This document shows positions 31,407 through 41,300 of a stretch of DNA of 64,000 nucleotides, piece after piece; within the stretch, counting starts at the first letter, position 1; every line of letters starts with the position of its first letter. Source of the stretch: Sorghum bicolor (taxonomy: Eukaryota > Streptophyta > Magnoliopsida > Poales > Poaceae); contig NC_012870.2 of assembly GCF_000003195.3 (NCBI RefSeq), positions 20,824,501 to 20,888,500 of the forward strand, written 5' to 3'. A program made the translations under genes and the position numbers. The notes under the pieces were generated by a model. The model was not told the DNA's origin, did not search any database, and was given only the letters and a program-made list of their open reading frames with translations.

Positions 31407-34400
31407 ATGGCTACTCTTGCCTCGCCGTTTCCGCGCTCCACGGTGATTTGGTTTGGGAGTCTCGAGTTCATGTCTACGGGCTCCGGCTACGATATGATCT
31501 TGCTCTCAGTCAAAGGACCAGGAGGAGCCCGCGTTACGCCAGCACGGTTGAAGGCCCCGAGACGCCCTCACGACCACGCCTCCCCGCCTAAGAAGAGGCG
31601 CGGACAGCACCACCGCGGCCCCTCTGCTTCAGCACGACCAACAACTCGTGCGAGGCAGGACGTAGGCCACAAGTCGGCAGCACCGTGTGACGGAGCAACA
31701 AGCGCGACGACTCAGCACCGCGCGACGACGGGAGGGGACGCGTCTCGCGCGCTCTCCCCCACCGCTGCTAGGCTACTTCCACACGGGTTGTTCACTCCAA
31801 GAGCGGCACTGCCGTTCGGATTGGACAACGCCGCGGCGTCGCTCGCCAGGGCGATATGCCCAAACGCCCAGACGTACGTAGAAAGACCAATGGTCCTCCC
31901 ACGCAGCTCTGAAGCGCGGCGGCCGGCGTCCGAGCTGCCGGACCTTTCCCGAGTACGAGGCCTCCGTCGTCTAGGCCCCGGACGATACTCGATCACCTCC
32001 CTCAGGCAGCGATTGCTGGAGGAAGGACGTGGGTTTTTCTACGCCGCCAAACTGGACTCCGACTCCGAGACAGATAGCTTTGACCCTACGAGGGAATGCT
32101 ATCACGTCGACGGGGCGGTAGAAACTACCGACGAGACACGGGATGCTGCTGCGGGTGGTCGAGCCCCCGCGGCGCGAGAAGACCCCAGGACGCCTGGGAA
32201 CGACGGACAGGTCGACCCCCCTCCACAGGAAGACAGAACCACGCAGCTCGCGCAGCTGCGGGAGCTCAAGATGAAGCTCGACGAAGACCACGAGCGCCTC
32301 GTCCTGCTCGATCAAATCCTCGAGCAAGACCTGCCCTACCCGCCGGGCGGAAGTGTCCGCAGACGTGCTCGAGAGGTACATCGACATATCGTCGGCGACG
32401 CAGAGCCAGAGCAACCTGTCAGCCGTTTCCCTCGAGCAGGCCAGAATGTAGTGGCAGCGACGATGCTGCTACGTAACATGCCAGAGCCGTCGAATTCCCA
32501 GGCCCGACGCATTCGAGATGAGGTACAGACATTGCTCCAGGTGGCGGCGGTTCAACAAGCCGAAAGTTCGGCATCTCGACGACGAGGAGCTGCCACAGAG
32601 AAGCGCGACGAACAGCCTCTAAACGAAAAGGAGGTGTCAGTCCATCAACAACCTCCCCCTCGAGGCAGAAAGACCGCTCTCATCCTCCCCGTCGACAATC
32701 AGCGTCGACACGACACGCGGCACGACATCGAAGAAAATCGACGCCGCCGGCACGGAGACGCGGAAGAGCGCGGTTACAGCGCGCATCGCGGTGGGAGATA
32801 CGGCAGCGACGAGGACCGGGTGGCCCCCGAGCCACCAGGCCCACGGGTGTTCACCAGGGCGATCCGCAGCACGCCCCTGCCCAATCCATTTCGACCCCCG
32901 ACCGGCATCGCGAAGTACAATGGAGAGACCAAACCAGAGTTGTGGCTGGCCGACTTCAGGCTGGCCTGTCAGCTAGGTGGCGCTCGAGGTGATGATCGAG
33001 CCATCATCAGACAGCTACCCCTTTTCCTCTCTGACACCGCCCGTCGATGGCTCGAGGAACTCCCTGCCAATCAGATCCACAACTGGGTTGATCTGGTCAG
33101 AGTCTTCGAGGGTAACTTCAAAGGGACCTACATACGGCCAGGGAACTCGTGGGACCTCAGCAAGTGCAAGCAGAAGTCAGGAGAAACTCTTCGGGAGTAT
33201 GCTCGATGCTTCTCGAAGCAGCGCACTGAGCTGCCGCACATCCCTGACCACGACGTCATCTTGGCGTTTGTCTCGGGCACCACCAGTCGAGACTTGGTGC
33301 GGGAATTAGGTCGCAATCGACCTCAGACCGTCGACGAGCTGATGGACGTAGTAGCCAACTACGCGGCAGGGGAGGAGGCAGTCGGCGCCTTCTTCAGCTC
33401 AGAAGGAAGAAAAGGCAAGCAGCCCGTCGACGAAGATGGGACCCCCAGTCGAGGCCTCAAGAAAAATAAAAAGAAGCAGAAAGTGCGGCAGTTCCACCGG
33501 GAAGATTCCGATGACAACCTTGTCGCCGCCATGGATCGAAAGAAGCCTCGAGGCCCTCCGGATGGAGGCATCTTTGACAAGATGTTGGAGGAGCCGTGCC
33601 CTTACCATAAGGGAGGCGCCAACCACAAGCTCAAGGACTGTCGTATGCTGAGAAAGCATTTCGACGGTCTGGGGTTCAAAAAAGATACGCGTGATGACTC
33701 CAAGAAAGAGAAGGGTGGCAGCAAGGAGGACAACAAAGATGACGACGGCTTCCCCGCCGTCCACGACTGCTACATGATCTATGGCGGGCCCTCGACTCAA
33801 TTGACCACGAGGCAGTGCAAAAGGGAGCGTCGCGAAGTCTTTGCGGCAAGAATGGCGGTGCCCCAGTACCTTAGCTGGTCAAGCACTCCTATCACTTTCG
33901 ACCGAGAGGACCACCCCGACAAGGTAGTCGCCCCAGGCGTCTACCCGCTCGTCATCGACCCCATCATCGTCAACACCCGACTCTCGAAAGTGCTGATGGA
34001 TGGTGGCAGCAGCCTCAACATCATCTACCTCGAGACCCTCGACCTCCTCGGCATCGATAGAGGACGCCTCCAGCCAAGCATCGACGGTTTCCATGGCGTC
34101 GTGCCAGGGAAAAAGGCACTGCCAGTAGGTCGAATTGACCTACTGGTCTGCTTCGGCACAGCGGCCAACTTCAGGAAGGAGACCCTCACCTTTGAGGTGG
34201 TTGGGTTCCGAGGCACGTACCACGCCATCATCGGGCGCCCGGGCTACGCCAAGTTCATGGCTATACCCAACTACACCTATTTGAAGCTGAAGATGCCCGG
34301 TCCCAAAGGCGTCATCACTGTCAGTTCCTCCTTCGAGCACGCGTACGAGTGCGACGTCGAGTGCGTCGAGTACGGGGAGGCGGTCGAGAGCTCCACCGAG

Positions 34401-34559
34401 CTCGTTGCGAGGCTCAAGGCCCTGGCCGCTGAGGCTCCAGAGCCTAAGCGTCATGCGGGCAGCTTCGAGGCGGCGGAAGGAACCAAGAAGATCCCGCTCG
34501 ACCCCAACAACTCCGACGGCAAAGTGCTGACGATCAGCACCGACCTCGACCCCAAATAG
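31407..34559 (+). CDS. Gag-protease polyprotein of the Tat element
   Basis: The ATG at 31407 (MATLASPFPRSTVIW) is the first in frame after the primer site; an open frame running back into the LTR is incidental. The product is 1050 residues. The first 490 residues are basic, low-complexity and poorly conserved, with a short coiled coil (QLRELKMKLDEDHERL). Gag core lies at about 500-690 (YNGETKPELWLADFRLA, ARRWLEELP, RVFEGNFKGTY). A zinc knuckle-like C-H-H-C (CPYHKGGANHKLKDC) is near 731 and a retropepsin with DGGSS near 865, ending IIGRPGYAKF. The frame stops with TAG at 34557-34559 (DLDPK-stop), and the next codons are the start of pol in the same frame. Confidence 0.92.
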   Translation: MATLASPFPRSTVIWFGSLEFMSTGSGYDMILLSVKGPGGARVTPARLKAPRRPHDHASPPKKRRGQHHRGPSASARPTTRARQDVGHKSAAPCDGATSATTQHRATTGGDASRALSPTAARLLPHGLFTPRAALPFGLDNAAASLARAICPNAQTYVERPMVLPRSSEARRPASELPDLSRVRGLRRLGPGRYSITSLRQRLLEEGRGFFYAAKLDSDSETDSFDPTRECYHVDGAVETTDETRDAAAGGRAPAAREDPRTPGNDGQVDPPPQEDRTTQLAQLRELKMKLDEDHERLVLLDQILEQDLPYPPGGSVRRRAREVHRHIVGDAEPEQPVSRFPRAGQNVVAATMLLRNMPEPSNSQARRIRDEVQTLLQVAAVQQAESSASRRRGAATEKRDEQPLNEKEVSVHQQPPPRGRKTALILPVDNQRRHDTRHDIEENRRRRHGDAEERGYSAHRGGRYGSDEDRVAPEPPGPRVFTRAIRSTPLPNPFRPPTGIAKYNGETKPELWLADFRLACQLGGARGDDRAIIRQLPLFLSDTARRWLEELPANQIHNWVDLVRVFEGNFKGTYIRPGNSWDLSKCKQKSGETLREYARCFSKQRTELPHIPDHDVILAFVSGTTSRDLVRELGRNRPQTVDELMDVVANYAAGEEAVGAFFSSEGRKGKQPVDEDGTPSRGLKKNKKKQKVRQFHREDSDDNLVAAMDRKKPRGPPDGGIFDKMLEEPCPYHKGGANHKLKDCRMLRKHFDGLGFKKDTRDDSKKEKGGSKEDNKDDDGFPAVHDCYMIYGGPSTQLTTRQCKRERREVFAARMAVPQYLSWSSTPITFDREDHPDKVVAPGVYPLVIDPIIVNTRLSKVLMDGGSSLNIIYLETLDLLGIDRGRLQPSIDGFHGVVPGKKALPVGRIDLLVCFGTAANFRKETLTFEVVGFRGTYHAIIGRPGYAKFMAIPNYTYLKLKMPGPKGVITVSSSFEHAYECDVECVEYGEAVESSTELVARLKALAAEAPEPKRHAGSFEAAEGTKKIPLDPNNSDGKVLTISTDLDPK
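34557..34559 (+). other. In-frame TAG between protease and pol
   Basis: The reading is DLDPK, then TAG, then EAVLVDFLRANADMFAW with no frame change. In related Tat elements, as I recall them, this position is Gln, so CAG to TAG by one C-to-T change is the simplest origin. Regulated readthrough is possible but not supported by any structure I can see. Confidence 0.7.
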
Positions 34560-37500
34560 GAAGCCGTGCTCGTCGACTTTCTCCGTGCAAATGCTGATAT
34601 GTTTGCATGGAGTCCCTCGGACATGCCAGGCATACCGAGGGAAGTCGCCGAGCACTCCTTGGAGATTCGAGCCGGTTCCAAGCCAGTGAAGCAGCGGTTG
34701 CGCCGATTCGATGAGGAGAAGCGCAAGATCATTGGCGAGGAAGTCCACAAGCTTTTGACGGCCGGATTCATCAAGGAGGTTCATCATCCCGACTGGTTGG
34801 CAAACCCTGTATTAGTTAAGAAAAAGAATGGGAAAATGAGGATGTGTGTCGATTATACTAGTCTAAATAAAGCATGTCCAAAAGTTCCTTTTCCATTGCC
34901 ACGCATTGATCAGATTGTCGATTCTACCGCGGGATGTGAAACCCTTTCTTTCCTCGATGCATATTCTGGTTACCACCAAATAAAAATGAAGGAGTCCGAC
35001 CAGCTCGCGACCTCTTTCATCACGCCTTTTGGGATGTATTGCTACGTGACCATGCCATTTGGGCTTCGAAACGTGGGAGCCATGTACCAACGTTGCATGC
35101 TCCACGTATTTGGCGAACATATAGGGTCAACGGTCGAGGCCTACGTCGACGACATTGTCGTCAAGTCAAAGCGACGAGGAGACCTGATCCAGGACCTCGA
35201 GATTGCCTTTAGCTGTCTACGCACCAACCGGATCAAGCTCAATCCCGAGAAGTGCGTTTTCGGTGTGCCTCGAGGCATGCTCCTAGGATACATCGTTTCG
35301 CAGCGCGGCATCGAGGCGAACCCCGAGAAAGTCTCGGCTATCACGAGAATGGGGCCGATCCGAGACATCAAGGGTGTACAGAGAGTCACGGGGTGCCTGG
35401 CGGCTCTGAGCCGTTTCATCTCGAGACTAGGAGAAAAGGCATTACCATTATATCGACTCCTAAAGAAGGTCGAGCGCTTTTCTTGGACCCCCGAGGCCGA
35501 GGAAGCACTCGAAAGGCTGAAGAAGACGCTGACCTCGGCACCAGTCCTGGTTCCACCTCAACCCGCAGAGCCGCTGCTCCTCTACGTCGCGTCGACGACC
35601 CAGGTCGTCAGCGCGGCGGTGGTGATCGAGAGGCAGGAGGAGGGACATGCGCTACCAGTTCAGAGGCCAGTATATTTCGTCAGCGAGGTGCTTTCGGAGA
35701 CCAAAGCACGTTATCCCCAAATCCAGAAGCTGATTTATGCCGTAATCCTTGCCCGTCGCAAGCTGCAGCATTACTTCCTTGGCCACCCCATCACGGTGGT
35801 CTCGTCTTTTCCTTTAGGCAAAATAATCCAGAGCAAAGAAGCCACGGGAAGAATAGCAAAATGGTCGGTCGAGCTCATGAGTGAGACTCTCACTTATGCG
35901 CCTCGCAAGGCCATCAAATCGCAGGCCCTGGTAGACTTCATCGCAGAATGGACGGACACCCAGCTCCCCCCGACCCAGGTCCAGGCGGAACTATGGACGA
36001 TGTATTTCGATGGGTCACTCATGAAAACTGGAGCCGGAGCCGGCCTGCTGTTCATCTCACCCTTGGGCGTCCACATGAGGTACGTAATCAGGATTCATTT
36101 TGCCGCATCTAACAATGTCGCAGAATATGAGGCCCTCGTCAACGGTCTCAAGATCGCTAGCGAGTTAGGAGTCCGACGCCTCGACGTCCGAGGTGACTCC
36201 CAACTCGTCATCGACCAAGTAATGAAAACCTCGAGCTGCCACGACCCAAAAATGGAAGCGTACTGCAAAGAAGTCCGTCGACTTGAGGACAGATTCCACG
36301 GTCTCGAGCTTGTCCATATCGCTCGACGCTACAACGAGGCAGCCGACGAACTCGCCAAGATCGCATCGACCAGAGGCACGGTGCCGCCTGATGCATTCTC
36401 AAAAGATCTTCACGAGCCATCCGTCGACCTAGGCATGGGGGCTAGCGTCGACGCCACCACCGCCCAACCTACCAACGCTGTCGATACGCTCTTGGTGGTG
36501 GAAGAGGTGATGGAGATAGAACGACGACCAGGTCGACCGTTCGATTGGCGCACGCCGTTCCTCGACTGCCTCATCCGCGGCGAGTTACCAGAAGATCGGT
36601 CAGAAGCTCGTCGTATCGCTCGACGGGCCAAATCATATGTAATCTATGGCGAAGACAATGAGCTATATCGACGGAGCCCGACGGGGGTCTTACAACGTTG
36701 CATCACCGTGGAAGAAGGCCGAAAACTCCTCGATGACCTGCACTCGGGGGCTTGCGGTCACCACGCCGCTCCACGGACCCTTGTAGGGAATGCTTTTCGA
36801 CAAGGCTTCTACTGGCCAACGGCTGTGGCGGACGCCATCGAGCTCGTACGCTCGTGTCATGGGTGCCAGTTCTACGCCAAGCAGACGCATCTACCCGCCC
36901 ACGCTCTTCAGATGATACCCATCACCTGGCCATTTGCGGTGTGGGGGCTCGATTTAGTAGGACCTCTACAAAAGGCGAAAGGAGGATACACCCATTTGCT
37001 GGTGGCCATTGACAAGTTCTCCAAATGGATCGAGGCTCGACCCATCACCAACATCCGCTCTGAGCAGGCCGTCCTCTTCTTCACCGACATCATCCATCGG
37101 TTTGGGATCCCCAATGTCATCATCACCGACAACGGCACCCAGTTCACCGGCAAAAAGTTCTTGGACTTCTACGATCAGCATCACATCCGTGTGAACTGGT
37201 CTGCAGTAGCCCACCCTCGAACTAACGGCCAGGTCGAGCGTGCCAACGGCATGATTTTGCAAGGACTCAAGCCAAGGATCTACAATCGATTGAAGAAATT
37301 CGGCAAGAAATGGGTCGAGGAGCTTTCCTCAGTCCTATGGAGCCTTAGGACAACACCGAGCAGGGCCACAAAATACACCCCGTTCTTCATGGTCTACGGC
37401 TCTGAGGCTATCCTCCCCACAGACCTCGAGTATGGGTCACCTCGACTCAAGGCCTACAACGAGCAATCGAACAAAGAGACTCAAGAAAACGCGGTCGACC

Positions 37501-37787
37501 AACTTGAGGAGGCTCGAGACATGGCCCTCCTCAACTCTGCCAGATATCAGCAAAAGCTTCGACGCTACCACGACAAGCATGTGCGCAAGAGGGATCTCAA
37601 CGTGGGCGACCTAGTCCTACGACGCCGGCAAAGCAATCAAGGACGCCACAAGCTGACTCCACCTTGGGAAGGCCCGTACGTGGTGGCCGAGGTCCTGAAA
37701 CCGGGAACGTACAAGTTGGCGGACGAAAAGGGGGCAATCTTCACCAACGCATGGAACATCGAACAGCTACGTCGATTCTACCCCTAG
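34560..37787 (+). CDS. Pol polyprotein (RT, two RNase H domains, integrase) of the Tat element
   Basis: 1075 codons are open after the TAG. RT spans about residues 60-260, with LVKKKNGKMRMCVDYTSLN and the catalytic YVDD at 35142-35153. A native RNase H domain follows, in which the expected D of LYVDAS is absent (LLLYVASTTQ). Then comes the acquired Tat-type RNase H (MYFDGSLMKTGAGAG, NVAEYEALVNGL, VRGDSQLVI, NEAADELAKIAS) with its D-E-D-D set present. Integrase has the H-H-C-C finger (GACGHHAAPRT, CHGCQF), D in WGLDLVGP, D in IITDNGTQF, E in NGQVERANG and a GPY-like motif PWEGPYVV. It stops at YP-stop (37785-37787). Alternative start: the GTG/ATG codons just after the TAG. Confidence 0.94.
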   Translation, partial: EAVLVDFLRANADMFAWSPSDMPGIPREVAEHSLEIRAGSKPVKQRLRRFDEEKRKIIGEEVHKLLTAGFIKEVHHPDWLANPVLVKKKNGKMRMCVDYTSLNKACPKVPFPLPRIDQIVDSTAGCETLSFLDAYSGYHQIKMKESDQLATSFITPFGMYCYVTMPFGLRNVGAMYQRCMLHVFGEHIGSTVEAYVDDIVVKSKRRGDLIQDLEIAFSCLRTNRIKLNPEKCVFGVPRGMLLGYIVSQRGIEANPEKVSAITRMGPIRDIKGVQRVTGCLAALSRFISRLGEKALPLYRLLKKVERFSWTPEAEEALERLKKTLTSAPVLVPPQPAEPLLLYVASTTQVVSAAVVIERQEEGHALPVQRPVYFVSEVLSETKARYPQIQKLIYAVILARRKLQHYFLGHPITVVSSFPLGKIIQSKEATGRIAKWSVELMSETLTYAPRKAIKSQALVDFIAEWTDTQLPPTQVQAELWTMYFDGSLMKTGAGAGLLFISPLGVHMRYVIRIHFAASNNVAEYEALVNGLKIASELGVRRLDVRGDSQLVIDQVMKTSSCHDPKMEAYCKEVRRLEDRFHGLELVHIARRYNEAADELAKIASTRGTVPPDAFSKDLHEPSVDLGMGASVDATTAQPTNAVDTLLVVEEVMEIERRPGRPFDWRTPFLDCLIRGELPEDRSEARRIARRAKSYVIYGEDNELYRRSPTGVLQRCITVEEGRKLLDDLHSGACGHHAAPRTLVGNAFRQGFYWPTAVADAIELVRSCHGCQFYAKQTHLPAHALQMIPITWPFAVWGLDLVGPLQKAKGGYTHLLVAIDKFSKWIEARPITNIRSEQAVLFFTDIIHRFGIPNVIITDNGTQFTGKKFLDFYDQHHIRVNWSAVAHPRTNGQVERANGMILQGLKPRIYNRLKKFGKKWVEELSSVLWSLRTTPSRATKYTPFFMVYGSEAILPTDLEYGSPRLKAYNEQSNKETQENAVDQLEEARDMALLNSARYQQKLRRYHDKHVRKRDLNVGDLVLRRRQSNQGRHKLTPPWEGPYVVAEVLKPGTYKLADEKGAIFTNAWNIEQLRRFYP

Positions 37788-38344
37788 AAGCTCTAGACTT
37801 ATGTTCCTGCTTACGTTTTGTACCAAGACATTGTAAACGAATGAATAAATAAAGTCCTTCCCTCGAAGCAATTCTTTTTTGTGCCGAGAAGACTCATAAG
37901 TCATGATCTCGACGTTAAAAGGGGGCGCCGACTATGACCCATCATAGTCAACACCCGCTCGGGGGCTACCAGGGGGACGACCCCCCCCCCCGAGTATCGA
38001 AAAAACCAAGAAGTTTTCTTTTCTTACGTAGTAAACCTTGCACGGTTCAAGTAGCTAAGGCGCCTCGAGCCCCTCAAAGGCCGAGGGACAACGAGCTGGA
38101 GAACTCCTACGCCCCCGGGCTACGGAAACTCTACTCACTTCCCCACCATTGAAGTGATCGAGGTGGTCTTTTACGAAAAATCGAGCAAGGGATACAAATG
38201 TAGGCGCAAAGAGAAACGAAAGCATCAAGCGGAAAGACAAAATAAGCATTTAACAATTACGAAAGTGATACAGCATCAGTTACCCACAGAATTAACACAG
38301 TATCGTACAAGGGGCCTCAGGCGCCCTGAGCAGGCTCGCAGGCC
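37788..38344 (+). other. Spacer between pol and the antisense gene
   Basis: AATAAATAAAG at about 37844-37854 is a possible polyadenylation signal just after pol. A polypurine-like CTCGGGGGCTAC lies at 37958-37969 and a 12-13-base poly-C run at about 37981-37993. No open frame is credible on either strand; the 3' untranslated part of the antisense gene must end here. Confidence 0.5.
37958..37969 (+). promoter_or_regulatory. Internal copy of the polypurine tract (possible central PPT)
   Basis: CTCGGGGGCTAC is identical over 12 bases to the terminal tract at 43625-43636. It lies about 170 bp after the pol stop, midway along the element. Another copy lies at 43528-43539. Confidence 0.4.
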
Positions 38345-41300
38345 TCAATCCGCGGCACGATCCTCACCGCCCTCGCCTCCGCCCGAGCTAGCCTCAGGAG
38401 GGAGCACCTCAGGCTCGAAAAGCTTAGCCAACCTTTCCCCAGGAGCCTCCGCGTCGTCGATCAAGGCATGGAGCCTCTCCTCGTTCTCCGCGTCGGTCTT
38501 GGAGATGTCGGTGACGAAGCCATGGGACACCACCTCCATGTCGTAGGAAAAGCCCGAGCAGACAACCGCCATCGCCCGCTTCACCCCGATGTGGAGGGCG
38601 TCCCGCACCCGATCTCGCAGCGTCGCGCCTATGTAGCACAACTGGTCGACCAGGGCGTCGCCTCGAGCACCCTCCCTCGACTCATCCATAGGCTCGACCT
38701 CCCAAGAGGTCGAGAGATCACTTATCGCCGTCCGCACTCAACGGTTCAAAGCAACCTCCGCTTCGAGCTGAGCCTTGGCGTTGCGAGCCTCGGCTTGGGC
38801 GGCCAGGAGTTCGTCCTTGAGCCCTGTAAAGGGCAATACAAGGCACTTTAGCAAAAACCAAACACGCCTTGAAGAAGAAATCTAGCGACAGGAACATACC
38901 ACGAACGCTCTCCTCCAGGGCCGTGTTCTCGCCGACCAGTCTGGTGTTGGCACGCTCGATCTCCCTGTTGGAGCGCGCCAGCTCAGTATTGGCAACGCGG
39001 AGATCTTCGATCACCTTGCCGGCCTGAGCAATGGCACCACTCTTCTCCAGCAATTCCCCCTTCACACGCTCGACGTCGTCGGAGAGACTGCGGGATCGAG
39101 CCCGCTCCACCTCGAGGTCTTCGAGGGCCTTCTTCTTTACGTCCTCGGCGGCGCCCTTGGCGACCTCACTGTCCACATACGCCACCTTCATCTTTCGGAA
39201 AGACTCTCGGAGAGAGTCCAGGTCGGATTTAAGGAGGCCCTTCTCCTTATCCAAATCCGCGATAACATTCTTATAGGACAGGGCCTCCTCCCTGGCCTTA
39301 GATGCGACCTCCTCGACCGTAAGGGCGCGCTCCCGCAACAGCACTGTCTCCTCCTCTGCCTTCTTCGAGGCCTCTCGAGACTCGGCCAGAGCAGCCTCCC
39401 TCACCTTTTTCTCCTCCTCGAGCGCTATGAGTTCTTTATAAGCTTTCAGGAGCTTTTCCTGCGACTCGAGGAGCTGGTCTTTGAGGAGGGGGAGCTGCTC
39501 CCAACCGCCCCTCGTGGCGTGTATGAAACTGGACTTGATGCGGGAAGTCTCTTTCATATCCTGCGAATCAAGGGTCGGGTGGATTAGAATACAAAAACCA
39601 GAAAGCACCATGAAGATTGAAGTTCGAGAAACACTTACAAAATAAGCCGGGCCGAGCCCGTTGTTGATAACGTCCGAGAGGAGCCCCACCACATGCTTCA
39701 TCCAAAGGCGGAGCTCCTCGACGTGTTCCCACTTCTCCGCCTCCTTCCGATCGTCGAGGAAGATGTCGGGCTCAGACGGGTCGTGGGAGGCCCGGATACG
39801 GATGCGATCGGGGCACCAGTGCTCCATCTCCCGGTCAGCCCGCGCCTTAACGCCGCGGATGAGGTCCTCGACGGTCTCGAGAGAACCCCCATGGCGTAGG
39901 AACAGGTCGACGAGGCATGGGAACCGTCCGTCGTCGTCCACCGTCTTCCAGGTTCCATCCGTGGTCCCCGACGTCCCAATTTCATCCTCCTCGGAAGGAA
40001 AGCGGTCCTCCCACGCCCGACGCTCCCGGAGGAACCCTGGGGCGATCTCATCCATGCCGTAGATTGTCGTCTTGATCTCGGACTCGGGGTCGGGGGGGGT
40101 GCGCTTCAGGCAGGCGAGCGCCACCACTCCATCCGCTCGTCCCGGCTCTGCCCGGATCGCGGCAGGTGCCCCCGGGAGGAGCCACGCCGGGGTTGGGGGG
40201 CCGTACACTTGCAGATCCTCCTCCTGCTCGCCGAGCTCTTGCGGCTCCGGTGGCACTGGCTGGGCCGGACCTTGGGGCGGAGGCTCGAGCAGTCCCTCCT
40301 CTTGGCCCCCCTGCTGCTGCTGCTGTTGCTGCTGCGGTTGTTGTTGTTGCTGCTGCTGCGGTTGTTGCTGTTGCTGCTGCTGCGGCAGTTGCTGTTGCTG
40401 CTGCTGCGGCAGTTGCAGTTGCTGTTGCTGTTGCTGTGCCTCGTGCACCTGTGGCTGCCGCGCCGCCTCGCGCTCCCGCTGTTCATCCTCCTCCCTCTTC
40501 TTTTTCTGCTCCTCGAGGGTGCGGAGGCCGGCGGGCCAGGGAGTTGATCCCGCAACATGAGGGGTCGACGTTTCCTCCTCCATGGGGCGGGCACCCCCAG
40601 ACGCTCTGTCACCATCAGACGTGTCGCTGATGGTGATGGGTTCCCCCTCGACCCCCAATAAAGGGGGCTCGGGGGCTCCCTCTGACGTTTGCGTCTGGGG
40701 CGCCTCACCACCAGTCGACGGCGACGGGGTAGGCACAGGACGAGCCGGGGCCCTCTCGACGTCGGCTGGAGGTTGAGAGTCGGAGGAGCCTACAAAGCGA
40801 AAGGTAAGGGCCAGACGATACAGTAACCAACACGAGGGCCTCACAAGACCCAGAAGTGAATTACGGACCTGTTTCCTTGGAGGCGGCTCCCGTTTTGAGC
40901 CTCTTTGCCATAGATGGCTGGGCCTGCTCGAGGGTCCACTTCAGCCTGAGAAAAGATCGCTATATGAGAAAAGATCGGCAGAGGAACAGGAAGACAGAAG
41001 CCACAACATCGAAAGGGCTTACCCCACAGGGAGAACAGCTCGCCTCCCGCCGCCCCGACTAGCGGGCCTCGAGCCACCCCGCGTCAGGGCTCCAGGTCCC
41101 TCGAGGGCAGGCGCCGCCCCAGGCGCGTCGGTTCCCGCCTGACGGGCACCGGGACTAGCGCTCCTGCGGCCGGCCCCTCCTTTCTCGGAGGCCGCAGCGC
41201 GACCACGAGTCAGTGGCCCCTTCGCCTGGGGCCTAGCCTGACCGCTCTCTCTGGGCGCTGGGGGAGGGCGCGGTGCGTCTTGGCCCGTCTTGGGTGTAGG

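Noticed and set aside
34557..34566. Programmed frameshift between gag and pol
   Set aside because: The two reading frames are the same; only a stop codon separates them, so no frameshift is needed.
40072..40630. Plus-strand Cys-, Leu- and Ala-rich frames
   Set aside because: They are alternative readings of the CAG/CAA repeat of the antisense gene.
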